Source: Dicyema japonicum | Taxonomy: Eukaryota > Dicyemida > Rhombozoa > Dicyemidae | Length of the DNA: 64,000 nt | NCBI GenBank assembly: GCA_011109175.1 | Contig: RDEW01000033.1 | Coordinates: 186,001 to 250,000, forward strand | Direction of reading: 5' to 3' | In this document: piece after piece, positions 12,101-23,564 of the stretch | Numbering within the stretch: position 1 is the stretch's first letter | Layout of the letters: the number at the start of each line of letters is the position of its first letter | The notes under the pieces: generated by a model | The model's database searches: none | Told to the model about the DNA's origin: nothing | The model's input: only the letters and a program-made list of their open reading frames with translations | Position numbers and translations under genes: made by a program

Positions 12101-14233
12101 AGGTTAAAATATTTATTTATTTAATAGATTAGAAATTCGTGTAATCAACTATTTGGGTCAATTGCCTATAGATTATTAGGAAATACTAAAACTAATGAGA
12201 GGGAATTATCATGGTTTTTATTACTTTGATTACTAGTGTTACACTGTCCTTGTTCTTTGATAGATATTACATATTGGGGGATTATTTGCTAAAGACATTG
12301 GATCATATTATTCATAACGAATGGCCATGTTTTCAGTATTTATTATATTTGTTTGTTAGGAATAGTCATAATTGTCTGTTTTCTATAGTATTACTATTTA
12401 ATAGAATGCATTCTGACTCTCAACATGTACAATTTATCCGTCTTCAGTCACTTATTAAACAGTAATTTATTAAATTATATAATAGACTTGCAATTTGTTC
12501 AATATACAGAATAAGAGTTATTGCTGCTGAATTGGCTGTTACTCTTACCACTGATTTTCTTAATAGTTTATTTGCTTTACTGGAACAGTTAATGATTGTA
12601 GACTTTACTAATAATAATGTCCTTCATGGAATGCTTCTGCAGGTTATTATATTTACTATTTTAGGTTAAATTACTTTTAAAGATTATAATAACCAACAAA
12701 ACACCCATCTGTAGCCATAATTCATTAAAATTGGCAAAGCTTATAAAAAATATAAGTAAAAAGTAAATTCAATAATTAATATTAGATTTAAAGATAATCC
12801 TTGTAAATATTTCATTAATGATTTATTTATGAGTTGTGTTATTAAAATGTCAGTATTTACTAATGATTTCTCATTTTTGATTGACTATTTGACCATTTCC
12901 ATTACAAATATTAATTTTGTGGACGAACGGGAATTCTACTCTAAGGAATATTCTTCATCTCTCATTGAAAGAACTATAAAACTTATTTGTGAGTTTCCTA
13001 ATCTAAGGGATTGTTTGTTACCCATTTTATGTGTGGAGAATGTAATAATCAAATTATTAAAATATTGTAATCAAAATGTAGTAATAAAACTATGCAATTT
13101 TACTCCATATAATGAATTTGTGTTTAACACGTGTCTCAGTGTTATATACAATGGTGACACACATTGTCTTAATAATGTTTGCTTTATTTATTAATTTAGT
13201 CACTCATCTTTGTTGGAAATATGAAATATTTGTTATCTCCGTCATCCGATCTTTCTCAGGTTTATATGATCTCTTATATTGTAGTCATTATTATCTATAA
13301 TGAATGAATCAAAGTAATGTGGATTATTATATTTAGTAACTCTGAAGTAATTGCCAATGCATTTGTGTTAATTGGGATATTCAGTGATGTGCCTGATATT
13401 ATTAGAGAGTTCTCACAGAGTTTGTTTTCTTATCATAGAAAATGTGTTGTGTTGTATATTACTGATTTGTTTACTCATAAAATGGAAAATATTAAATTAT
13501 TTGGTGATAATCATTTTGTCTACCCTATTTAATGTCTTTATTTCCCTTATACAGGATGAGGACGATGAAATTAGATTTTTGGCTACAAAATGTGTTATGA
13601 CTACAAATTATTCTCTTAAACTACAAAATGGTAATATTTGTGAATATTCTAGTAAACCATTTGAATGTATATGCGAGTTTGGAATTATTTATAAATATTT
13701 TCACTGACTTATTGGATAATCCTTTGAGAATGATTATCATTATTGCAACATGCTTGAGTGAGTGTGATTACTTACCCATTCCCGAATATTCTAATGAGAA
13801 TTTATTTGATAATGAATTAATTAATATTTACAAAGACTATGTCTCCAACAATAATATCCTGTCCAGACATTTAATTTTGAATTATACAAAGATTGTACAA
13901 AATAATGTAAGACTAGACCATTCAAGTCTATCCACTGTAAATGATTTGTTTGTCCAATCAGTCCGTCTTTTACGTCAAAATATTCAAATTCTCACCAATA
14001 GAAGTGTTTTTAGTAGTTGGAATGAATATAATATTAGCTGCTGGATTTGTCACTCTCAGTCTCATTTACTCAATGTTATTGTTAATTTGGTCAATGTTGA
14101 TGAATTGGGATCTGAAAATATACAATTTTGCAGAAATTTAGTGGACTGTGATTATAATTTTATTTACGGAGAGACACGGGATTTAATTAAGGATGTTATT
14201 ATAAATATTCGTAAACTTTTTGATTCCTTTTAA
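9114..14233 (+). CDS. THADA: THADA-like protein (DUF2428, HEAT repeats)
   Basis: THADA and yeast Trm732 are large helical-repeat scaffolds; Trm732 supports tRNA position-32 2'-O-methylation, and animal THADA binds SERCA. The gene begins at ATG 9114 (MCDTTLTLEDNEML) and ends at TAA 14233; about 1,500 residues after removal of some twenty introns of 20-47 nt. Diagnostic blocks in order are SVLVHLLGDPYPSNRM (about 10.9 kb), TSCVWRSTRQ (11.45 kb, equal to the family's CCWRSxKE), PHSGLFTCSEFYWVCRALW and VVRSCGGMCFIVK (11.6-11.8 kb, equal to HRGAFE and RRSAGxPF), and DWKIRNSCNQLFGSIAYRLLG (12.1 kb, equal to WxVRNSSTLLFSAL). These are the core of DUF2428. At least two acceptors must skip a first AG to keep frame. 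Individual splice calls in 12.2-13.7 kb are uncertain. Confidence 0.88.
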
Positions 14234-14747
14234 TTATTTGCTTATTTTCACTAAAACTGTTGATATTGATTATCTATGACTCCCGCTGACAAGACTGACA
14301 ATTTATTAATATCATCTTCACTAAGATTTCTTAACGAAATTTAATTAAAATAGGAATAAACACAATACATCGGCCCCGTGACTATTCCCTTTCGGGATAT
14401 GAGCTTGAATGTAATTTCTCCAGAGAGTTATGAAATATTATAGATTTATCCAAACCAATCAATAATTCTAGTACATATTAAGAATATAAAAAATAATAAT
14501 TTACCACAATTTAATATCAATTGATTACGTGTAGCGCTGATAAATTAGCATTAATACATAAAGCAATCGTTACTATGGCGCCGTTCTGCAATGGTAGTTA
14601 TCATTTATTGATTCAAGTTCGATCAAAATAAATTTAAGACAGACTTAATTGTTAGATTAAAGAGTATATTGTACTATTATATCCTTAGAGCCTAAAGGTG
14701 AAGAATCCAAACAAGTACTAAATTCTTACATAAAGATTAAATATTGT
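14234..14747. other. Intergenic between THADA and tensin-like gene
   Basis: AT-rich spacer with no recognisable gene or repeat. Both flanking genes run on the plus strand, so it should hold the THADA 3' end and the tensin-like promoter. Confidence 0.4.
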
Positions 14748-16220
14748 ATGAAGCCCCATTCATATAGTGATTTCTGCAAAGAGGATATATACGTCTATAA
14801 TCCAAAGAGTGACTCGAAAACCACAAAAAAACCACAAAAATTAAATTTTCCACAAGTCAAAACCAAAGTGACTGAAGGAGGATATAAAATTCCAGCAAAA
14901 ATAGAAGAATTCACTGAAAAGGTTGAAATTTTTATTATTTTAGAAAATTCCCAAAAACGTGTTGGAGAAGAAACTATATTTTTCAATTTCAACACCTCCC
15001 CGATCATCAGTAGTTATAATTGATATTTTTAGAACGAAATTGCTAATCAAAAATTTGTCACAATCGATAACAGAAAAATTCCATCAAAAACGATTGATAA
15101 TGAAATTTTTAGAAAATCTGATAGAAAAGGAAATTCTGTAAATTCGACATCACTCTTGCATGAAAAGAAGGAATCATTTGAAACTCTAAGTTATTTCAAG
15201 TCAGAGGGATCAATAAATTCAGAGAAGGTGATTCCAATTCAAAGGGGGTATGAAAATGTAGTAAATTAAGTATTATGGAGATGGGTGATTATCAAAATTT
15301 GTCAAATGTACTAATAAATGGTAATATTTGTGATTTATTAAGACAATGTCATTACATTGGAGTATTTGCACAAAATAATATCCACGTGGTATATGCCTAG
15401 TATAACCAGAAATGAAGGTAAAACTTAAATATATAGATAGCAATAAGCATAGTGGAGAATGAACTCCCTGGTTCATTTATTATAAGAGAGAGCACTTCTT
15501 ATCCAAATAATTTCGTTTTAACCTTAAAAAATGGTAATATTTGTTGTAAAGACAGATTTAAACCAGATAACCCACTTTCTTATAGAGAGCAATAGAACAG
15601 GAGTTAGGATTCATGATAGAGAAAATGAGCCATTTTATCGTAAGTGAATATAATTACCACTTAGCCAATTTGGCCACACTGGTCCTCAAACATATAGAAT
15701 CTAAAGGAGCCCTTCCTCGCAAACTTGAGTTAATAAAAAAGGATTTATTAAAAGTAAGAAATATTCCAGACAAATCAAGTATTATAATGTCATATTAAGT
15801 GATTTATACTTTTTATTTGGAAACAGTGGAGATTGATTCCTCTCAAAAGTTTCACTCCCTTAAATACTGTGTCGATCTTATTATCTCTAAAAAGGATGAC
15901 TTAAGGCCTGTTCTTTGTAGGCTAATACGGAATGATGATTCTTTGATCATCAAAGACGTCAAAGAAGAGTTTTTATTATTTACAAATGTAGATGTTTCGA
16001 CATTAAAGTTATACCATTTGATAGTATTGAAATGATGTGTTATGATCCATACAGTAGAAGGATAAGTATAAAAAACTGTTTTGTCAGAGAAAAGAGGTTT
16101 TATTGGATTAATTTTAGAATTTTTGGAGTACTTTTGCTTACAAATGTTTGTCACGTGTTTGTGGACTCTCAGGATAATTCAGACTTGACTCAGTTATTTC
16201 CAAATCTATTTTGTTGTTAA
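14748..16220 (+). CDS. Tensin-like SH2-PTB protein
   Basis: Tensins link integrin tails to actin and phosphotyrosine signalling at adhesions. Removing ten introns of 21-25 nt leaves 415 codons in one open frame. Residues 1 to about 150 are basic, Ser/Lys-rich and probably disordered. The SH2 domain follows: WYMPSITRNEA, then GSFIIREST with the phosphotyrosine-binding Arg, ITHFLIESNRTGVRI, NEPFYPNLATLVLKH and ALPRKL. The spacing and the HFLIE, NEP and ALPRKL features are those of the tensin SH2 subtype. The C-terminal PTB reads VIPFDSIEMMCYDPYSRR, RIFGVLLLTNVCHVFVDS and DLTQLFPNL. The N-terminal phosphatase-like and C2 domains of large tensins are absent, as in human CTEN/TNS4. Two introns need a second AG as acceptor. 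Confidence 0.85.
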
Positions 16221-17120
16221 CGACTATTAATTATAAAATATTACCTTTTAAATAATTAAAATATCGACAATTTATTTTATATAATTATATCACCAATTAG
16301 GTTTGTTGCATGCTTTCAGTGAGTTCAATCCGGGCATCCTGGAACTTATCAAGAAACGGGATGCTTTGAAGAAAATTGGAATGCAATCAGATGGCTCTAT
16401 ATACCATACGCTCTCTAAATTGCAGAATTTCCCAACTACACCGTGATAAACACAGACACAAGTGAAGTCGGCTTGTTGGTCTACTATGCCACAAGAACTT
16501 GTGTGGAACCTTCTGGAAGATACTAAAGAGTATCAACAGCCTCACAAAGGAAGATGACGACGGAGTGGAAACCGCTACCCTTGCCCGGATCATGCACGGA
16601 AACTCGCTAGTAACCTAATGAAATACTATGTGTCGATCAGCCACAAGGAGTTCTCTCGATCTCTGCATGTCAAACGAGGTGGTCCACAACAGTCGACATA
16701 TACGACGTTTTTCACTCCCTACGACGTGGAAAGAACTATTAAATTTCTACAGTGTTGGAGAAGCTTTTACTAATGTTAATCATCCCTGTTCTAAAATTTC
16801 CTGATTTTTAACATGACTTCAGATCAGGCCGTTCTACAACGACGCATTCGGGATCTGTCTCTCAGTTCATCACAGACGGGCTCTGGTGTCTATAGATATA
16901 CAGAAAGCTATCGACTCGGCTTAAAACTTTGTTAATAAATGCCGTATAGTATGAGAACCCGGGCCATCTTCGTGTCCGGCTAATAAGTCAAACTTATCAG
17001 TACAAAACATGTGGTTACAAGAGTCTTAATGAAACCAAAGGAATCACAATATATTTATGATAACCACAAATATTGAACAACTGCACATCATCAAAAGAAT
17101 TGAAAACGTAACAAAGGCAA
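16221..17120 (+). other. Intergenic with faint RT remnants
   Basis: After the tensin-like stop there is about 900 bp without an intact gene. Between about 16800 and 16960 short plus-strand pieces resemble an LINE RT (a FRSGRSTTTH-like block and a following DIQKAIDS-like motif A), broken by stops and frame shifts. The rest is not recognised. Confidence 0.4.
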
Positions 17121-17346
17121 AAGTTCAAAAAATTGATTGCTTCAAATCAAATTTATTCCAAAGTAAGTAAGGAGTTAGTTAAAGGGATTTTAATCGTGTC
17201 CGCCTTTGCGGCCTGGACACTTCACACGTATCCCATCTCCATTGTAGTCGTACATTTAGTACGTATTGTAAAGCTGGTTACCCAACCTTACTTGGATATC
17301 TATTTTTACCGGCCTGAAAAGGCTATTCTCTTCCTCGGAGAGGCTT

Positions 17347-17994
17347 TCATGTAATTTCCTCCCAGAGATATTTTATCGCCGCTCCCCTTGTTTTCTCCAG
17401 GCGAGCGAGAATCCTTTCTCTCGAGGGAGTATAAAACCATCCCTCGCATCCGTATATCAGTCTTGGAGAATCACAATTCGGAAGATATAGAGCATTGTAT
17501 CGGCATCCAACATTAGTTTTCTGGAGCAGAACATCGCTTGACGGCCTTCTTCCTCCGCTCCTCGATGTCCTTCCGATACGATCCTCTTCCATCCACTGCA
17601 ATCCCCAGGTATTTCAGGCTAAAGACTCTAGGTATCCGTAGCGTATAGGACTCTCTCGGTGCCGACCCAGCCTGCATATTCGCAAGTAACTGGATTTTTC
17701 TGTGGATAGATTCATCCCTCTCCTATCGCACCAAACCTGAACTCTGTCGACAAAAGCCCCGATTCTTCGCTCAGAGATGTAGGCCTTCAGAGATGAGTCT
17801 AGGATTAAGATGTCATCCGCATATATCATCAGCTTGGTCCTAACGTCTTGTGGAGAAGGAAAGTCTTCCATAAATATGTTGAATAATAGAAGGCTTAGAA
17901 TAGACCCCTGCGGCACTCCTCTTTTAAACAATATATCTTCGGAATATCTTCCACCACGTTTGCCAGTCAACAGGTTCTTCAGCCATAGGAACAT
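17347..17994 (-). pseudogene. LINE copy A RT C-half and thumb
   Basis: The frame at 17994-17614 carries GVPQGSILSLLLFNIFM and LMIYADDILILDSS, the intact catalytic YADD. The frame at 17601-17347 continues with the thumb region (LIYGCEGWF, LARLEKTRGAAIKYL). A further frame change at about 17.61 kb separates them. Confidence 0.85.
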
Positions 17995-19070
17995 TTGTCT
18001 TGAAATTTTTGATCAAAACAATTGACAGAATAAGGCCTCGTGCCATAAGCCTTAGAGATGTCAAGGCAGACAAGGCTCAACTGGCTCCTCTTCTCAAAAG
18101 CATTTGCAATCTCATAGTTTAGAGAGTGAATGCAATTTCCGCACGGCCGAAAACCCCATTGGTAACACTGTAGAAAATTAATCTTTTCTATATATCGATT
18201 CAATTTCTTGAAAATAATCCGTTCCATAATCTTCGATGTAGAACAGATAAGGCTTATAGGCCTATAACTAAGAGGATCTTTCCTCGACTTTCCAGGTTTA
18301 GGGATCATCTTTACAATTGAATGCTTCCATAGTGGAGGGGAATGTCCAAGCTTGAAACTCGCGTTATACATCTTTTGTAGAACAGATAGCAATTCATCGG
18401 ATCCTTCTTTAAACATAGTCATCGGAATGCTATCAAATCCAGGAGCCTTGTTTTTGCACTCTCGTATAGCAGTCTTGACTTCTGCCAAGGTGATTTCCTC
18501 TACCATACTATTCAGATCGTCTATGGAGTAATCCATAGAACTAGATATATCTTCTGAGAATTTTTCAGATATAATACTAACTGGGTCTACTCCCTGTATG
18601 TTTTCTAATTGTTTCCTGAATACTGAAGGTACTCTTTCCAGGGGAATTGTTCTTGCATCTTTATCCGCCAGTACAATGTTCTTTGCTCTCAAATTTTTGT
18701 TGGTCAGTCTGGAGTACAATTTCCAAATGCAAGGATTTTTCCAGTGCACTTTCGAGGCTGCTTTCCTAACTTGGTTTTCGGAATACAACTTCAAGGCTCT
18801 CTGTAGAACTTTTTGTATAGCATCGATATTATTTTTCAAAGTTATCCTGTCCCACATGTCCACACATCGTCTGTGCTTCGCCTTCAGAGTATTCCTCTCG
18901 CGAATAAGACTCCGAATAGAAAGGGCAAGAGTGATTCGCTTTCTGAAGGATTTTTGAGTAAACTTCTTTGCATATAATCGCAGATACATCATATTAGTAT
19001 TGGATAAATCTTGGTTGAAAACATCCAACTCATTATGTGTAGAAAAAGAATAATTAATCTTCATTAACAT
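17979..19070 (-). pseudogene. LINE copy A pre-RT and RT N-half
   Basis: A 363-residue frame with the pre-RT linker, APGFDSIPMTMFK, IVKMIPKPGKSRKDPLSYRP, ISLICSTSKIMERII, QWGFRPCGNCIHSL and SLVCLDISKAYG. This is RT motifs 0-A of the jockey/CR1 group. Motif A reads DISKAYGTR instead of the usual DxxKAFDxV; a frame change directly after it cuts the palm domain. Confidence 0.85.
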
Positions 19071-19121
19071 ACTCTTCGATAAATAATGACGATAATGTTC
19101 CCAGTCTACCGACGAAATATC

Positions 19122-19739
19122 CTAATACAGAAAAATGTCTTCAATATTATCCGGTTCCAGATTTATAGTCATCTTCATAGGGATATGGTCACTCCTTATA
19201 TCCCAGAGTAAGCTTGGCCTGTCTACATAGTCTAGTAGTTGTGGAGACATTAAGGACAATCCCAGCATATCACCCGCATAGTTTGAGAAATGGTTAGGTT
19301 CTTCGGACGTCAAGACTTCGACTCTAATTTCCCCGATCAAATCTGCCAGTAGTTGACTGTCCCTGTTGTTTCCATAACTTCCATAAGCCTTGTTCTTGGC
19401 GTTCAGATCTCTTACCAGGATCGACAACGGGTTTCTTTCGAAGAACTCGACAATTTTCACAGAGGACCGGGCCAAGTCCTGAGAATATAGCTCTCTCACG
19501 GATATCCACGTTCCACCACATCTCACGTCGACAGACACGAATTCCGAATCGTCGGCCAATATAATGCAGTCGTTTCGAGTTTGCAATAGTTTATGAACGA
19601 AGATTGAGGTTCCTGTTCCAGCAACTGCTCCATCTTTCCATGGAATGTCCACTGAATCATATCCTTCCAGAATATAATTCCTTCCTTCTCGAATCTTCGT
19701 CTCGTTGACTACCAAGACATCTGCCTTGGCAGTCTTCAT
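19122..19739 (-). pseudogene. LINE copy A endonuclease domain
   Basis: Begins inside the endonuclease fold at ADVLVVNETKI (the catalytic Glu of NExK), continues through TSIFVH, VSVDVRCGG and LVRDLNAKNKAYGS, and ends with LWDIRSDHIPM (the SDH motif). One departure is LVRDLN where most family members have GDFN, so an active-site-adjacent residue is altered. It is separated from the RT frame by a frame change near 19.1 kb. Confidence 0.85.
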
Positions 19740-19809
19740 AAGTAGTGCTAGTTATCATGACTTTTCACCAAGGAGCGGGCATTCACCAGCACTAACTTTA
19801 GGTTTCTTT

Positions 19810-20940
19810 TCAGATTTCTTTTTGGTGGCCTGGGCTCTCCAAAGCTAGGTCCACCATTTCCAGTAAATCCACTCCTAGTGCATCACTCAATTCTTTCAGT
19901 CTTGTTATAATTTCATTTAGTTCTTCTTTGATTCTTTCTGGTATCTCTTCTTTGGTTTGCCAAACCGATTTCTTCGGTAGATCAGCTGAAGAGAGCTTGT
20001 TAACCCTTGGACCAATAATTCTTTTTCGTGTTAGTGTCTCAACTTTGTCGTCTATGACGTTCATAGATTTCAGATCTGCTTTTTTGACTTGGGGAATGAG
20101 CTTTCGCCTGGCCTCCACAATCACAGGGCATCCTTCATACCTTGCACCGTGTTTTGCTGATTCACAATTTATGCATTTCCGTTCAGAATCCATATCCATA
20201 TTACATTTGGAGATATCATGTTCTCCCGCGCAACGTAGACATCTTTGTTTTCCTGTGCACTGGTATGAAAAGTGACCGATCTGCTGACATTTATTGCAGA
20301 TCGGCGGTCCTCTTCTCTTCCATTGACAGGATATTTTGTTCACTCCAATGTAGAAACCACAACGTATTAACGATGTGGCTTCCGGACTACTCTTAATCGT
20401 GGCCTTCGCCATTGGCATGGGCCGCGATCCTTTGGACATTCGGGTTACTTTCGTAGTTGAGGGAGCCATCTCCTGGAGGTAGTCCAACAAGTCGTCCTCC
20501 CTCACCCAGAACGGAAGGTTCCTCAGGACAATCTCAGATGGTTTGGTTGAGATTGCCCTAAAGTGGTGGTTGTCCAGACCAAAGGGACAGGTCTCATTTA
20601 TGGCCTCCATGTAGGTGGCCATGTGTGAGTTGTCTCGGAAGTCCAGACGGAAAGAACCCGGTCCTCTGTGGCTCATTCTCATAGATCCGAGTTGGTCATA
20701 ATATTGTAAAACATTTGCGATTTTAATTGCATTCATAGTAGAATTCACTGTAATTAATATAGTCTTGTTTTCCGAATGATAGGATTTCATTAGTTCATCC
20801 GTATATTTAGATATATCTTTGGAATCGTATTTTGTAATAACATTCGGTTGTTTAACAAATTCAACCTTATGCGGAGTTATGATCTCTGGGGAGAATGATT
20901 CAGCAGTAGCACTTCCCGGAGGACGAGAAGAGCTCTTCAC
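19810..20940 (-). CDS. LINE ORF1 Gag-like protein with three zinc knuckles
   Basis: An intact 376-residue open frame. The middle (about residues 90-200) has an RRM-like nucleic-acid-binding character seen in jockey ORF1 proteins (GSFRLDFRDNSHMATYMEAI, EIVLRNLPFWVREDDLLDYL). Three cysteine-rich knuckles follow at about residues 215-272: CNKCQQIGHFSYQC, CLRCAGEHDISKC and CINCESAKHGARYEGC. The protein would package element RNA. A diverged relative of the RRM-like part lies on the plus strand at 30.93-31.19 kb. Confidence 0.85.
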   Translation of the reverse strand: MKSSSRPPGSATAESFSPEIITPHKVEFVKQPNVITKYDSKDISKYTDELMKSYHSENKTILITVNSTMNAIKIANVLQYYDQLGSMRMSHRGPGSFRLDFRDNSHMATYMEAINETCPFGLDNHHFRAISTKPSEIVLRNLPFWVREDDLLDYLQEMAPSTTKVTRMSKGSRPMPMAKATIKSSPEATSLIRCGFYIGVNKISCQWKRRGPPICNKCQQIGHFSYQCTGKQRCLRCAGEHDISKCNMDMDSERKCINCESAKHGARYEGCPVIVEARRKLIPQVKKADLKSMNVIDDKVETLTRKRIIGPRVNKLSSADLPKKSVWQTKEEIPERIKEELNEIITRLKELSDALGVDLLEMVDLALESPGHQKEI

Positions 20941-20999
20941 TTTAGTGCTTTTTCCTGGTTTTAATACAGGTATCTTGGTGTTTGTTTTCTTAACAATTT

Positions 21000-21120
21000 A
21001 TTCTGTAGAACTTTACTGTAGAACTGTAGAAATTACTGTAGAACGGTAGAAATTAAAATCAGAATGGTGTAAAATCAAAAAAAAATAAATCAGAATGGTG
21101 TAAAATCAAATTTATTGCTT
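21000..21120. repeat. Short direct repeats at the copy A / copy B junction
   Basis: About 21000-21055 contains four spaced copies of a CTGTAGAA-like octamer (one reads ACGGTAGAA). At about 21055-21110 the segment AATCAGAATGGTGTAAAATC occurs twice. The run sits between the 5' side of copy A and the 3' tail of copy B and may be 5'-UTR or junction sequence. Confidence 0.65.
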
Positions 21121-22060
21121 AGACAAGACAAGACAAATTTTATTTTCTAACAAACCCCAAAACTAATTACTGCAAAGAAACCAAAACCTGAACCAAAACT
21201 AATTAAGTGGGTTTGTATTCATCGTGTAGGGTCATTTTATGAGACACCACATGTCTCTACTTCGTTTGGACCCCAAAAATTACATCACATTTTCCATAAG
21301 TGATGTAATAATTTTTCTATCTTTCTGACTTTCAGGTCGTAATCCTCTTCGATATTGGATTTTAAGTCCAGTCCATATGCCAATTTAATCGCAAATCTTC
21401 TGGACTTTTCCAATTTTTGACAAAGACATCACTTTCTTTTATTCTAAACCATCCTTGATAACCATATATCATGAATGGTTCAACACACGCCGAATACACA
21501 AAAAGAAAAGTTTCAGGCTCCAAATGAAATCGAATTAAAGATTTCAACATTCCTGTAGCTTTCTTTCTTCGTGTTTTAATATGTTCCTTGAAAAATCCTC
21601 TTCGATCTATCAACAATCCGAGATAGTTCAATGTTTCAGAGATTTTTATATCCCCAGTATTCACACATTGATTAATATTTTTTCTTTTACTTGCAATCCA
21701 AGTGACTGTTGTTTTTTCCCTCGATAGATTCAACCCATTGTTTTGGCACCACTTTCCAATCTTAGTAATATGGGATTCAACCCTTTTCCATGAAATTTGT
21801 TTATTCATGCTTGAATCAAGCACAAGAATGTCAACAGCATAAATAATCATTTGACTATTTACGCTCTCTGTTTTCGGCAAATCTCTCATAACGCAATTTA
21901 AGAGTAGCGGACTGAGAATTGAACCCTGTGGAACTCTTCTTCGCAATTCAATTTTCTTTGAAATTAAATTTCCAACACGTATATATGACTTTCTTTTTGA
22001 AAGAAAGTTTTTTATCCATAATAACGCAGTTTTCCCAATTTCTGCTTTTGACAACGTATC
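21121..22060 (-). mobile_element. LINE copy B, 5'-truncated RT and 3' end
   Basis: A 230-residue frame (22054-21362) encodes the RT C-half and thumb of the copy A family: WIKNFLSKRKSYIRVGN, RVPQGSILSPLLLN, MIIYAVDILVLDSS, SREKTTVTWIASKRK. The catalytic YADD is mutated to YAVD, so the copy is inactive. The 3' region (about 21360-21121) includes a 3'-UTR block with TTACATCACA and ends near AAATAAAATTTGTC. A related 3'-UTR block recurs at 22.14-22.34 kb. Confidence 0.85.
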
Positions 22061-22068
22061 AAGAAGTC

Positions 22069-23260
22069 CAAAGTGCCAAAATTTATTGATTACAGATAAC
22101 AGATAACATGATTTATTCGCAAAACCCCAACTAACTAAACAAGGTAAGAGCCATTAACTAAAGAGGAAAGCCAAGATTTGGGGTCGTCTATATCGGGGCA
22201 CTCTCATGAGACACCGTATGTCTCTTCTCCGTAAAAAGCCCCAATTACAATGCGAGTTTCCACAAGCAATGTAATAAATCACCGATTCTTCTCGTTTTTC
22301 TTTCGTATTCGTCATCAATTTCAGATGCTAAATCCAATCCATGTGCTTCAATTTAGTTTCGTTTATAATTAGAACTTCCATCTGGATCGTGCTGGCTATA
22401 GCAACCAGCACTGAGGCCCGTTTCCGAAGAGAACGGGCATTAATCAGGGTTATCCTGACTACTTCTGGTTTTTTCGGTGGCTGCCCTCTCTTCTTAAGAG
22501 CACCACTCTCTTCTCTGTGTTGAAGCTTCTACTGTTTCTTTTTTAGAAGGTTTCTTATTATATGTCGTATTCCAGCCAGTCTGCCCATACATTCTAAACT
22601 CTGACTTTAATTTCTTATTCGTTCCAGTTTTGGAAACTTCACTTTCTCCATTATGGGCATTTTCTCGTTTTAGAAATAATTTTCCATTCGATTCTTTCCT
22701 TTTTTGGTCAATTTTGTTTTTCTTCGCAATGTTAGCTTCAACAGCCTTGGGGCATCTTCCATAATTTAGTTTCGTTTATAATTAGAACTTCCATCTGGAT
22801 CGTGCTGGCTATAGCAACCAGCACTGAGGCCCGTTTCCAAAGAGAACGGGCATTAATCAGGGTTATCCTGACTACTTCTGGTTTTTTTTCGGTGGCTGCC
22901 CTCTCTTCTCTGTATTGAAGCTTCTACTGTTTCTTTTTTAGAATGTTTCTTACTATATGTCCTATTCCAGCCAGTTTTAATTTCTTATTCGTTCCAATTT
23001 TGGAAACTTCACTTTCTCCATTATGGGCATTTTCTCGTTTTAGAGATAATTTTTCATTCGATTCTTTCCTTTTTGGTCAATTTTGTTTTTTTCGCTATGT
23101 TAGCTTCAACAGCCTTGGGACATCTTCAAAGTCGATGGATGAACCACAATTCAAAAAACTTATTATTGTTTTTAACTGGACACTGCGATCTTCTATGTGA
23201 ATCAGAACAAACAAAGCATCTTTCAACACATATCCATTAGGCCTGAAGTATGTTTCTCAA
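22069..23260 (-). mobile_element. LINE copy C, internally deleted, with a tandem duplication
   Basis: Minus-strand order: ORF1 knuckle region and basic tail (about 23250-22900), start of ORF2 endonuclease (ARSLRKRASVLVAIAS, INETK), then an abrupt junction at about 22350 to the last residues of ORF2 and the 3'-UTR (22340-22069). Almost the whole EN-RT is missing. A segment of about 410 bp holding the ORF1 end and EN start is tandemly duplicated (about 22352-22761 and 22762-23130). Confidence 0.8.
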
Positions 23261-23564
23261 ACTCGTAGTATATTTCTTCGTCTTGTAGAACCAGTGGCAC
23301 CACTTTTTTCACCAGTGGCACCACCTCGTCAGTCTTACCCTAAAAAATTTATTGCTTGCATAACACAGAAACCCTAAAAAAATTCATATTTGAATTATGT
23401 ATAATAAAATTTGGATAGCTTTTAACTAAGGAGTTATTTATAGTAATAGTATATTAATATTAAAGATAAAAAGAGAATTTATGGATAAAAATTACAAGTC
23501 AATTTAATTAGAGTTCAAACATCGTATTATGTCAATAAAATAAACTTTATGAATGTATAGGAAC

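Larger units (their letters stand above)
17121..21060 (-). mobile_element. Nearly complete LINE (ORF1 + EN-RT ORF2), copy A
   Basis: The best-preserved retrotransposon here. In minus-strand order: ORF1 with three CCHC knuckles (20940-19810), endonuclease (19739-19122), pre-RT and RT (19070-17979), RT with YADD (17994-17614) and thumb (17601-17347). ORF2 is split over four frames, so it cannot give a full enzyme without frame corrections. The architecture is that of jockey/I-superfamily LINEs. The boundaries are approximate: the 5' side abuts the 3' tail of copy B near 21.1 kb, and no clear tail marks the 3' end near 17.1 kb. Confidence 0.85.

Noticed and set aside
18598-18957. 119-codon plus-strand frame
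   Set aside because: Antisense shadow of the LINE copy A RT region.
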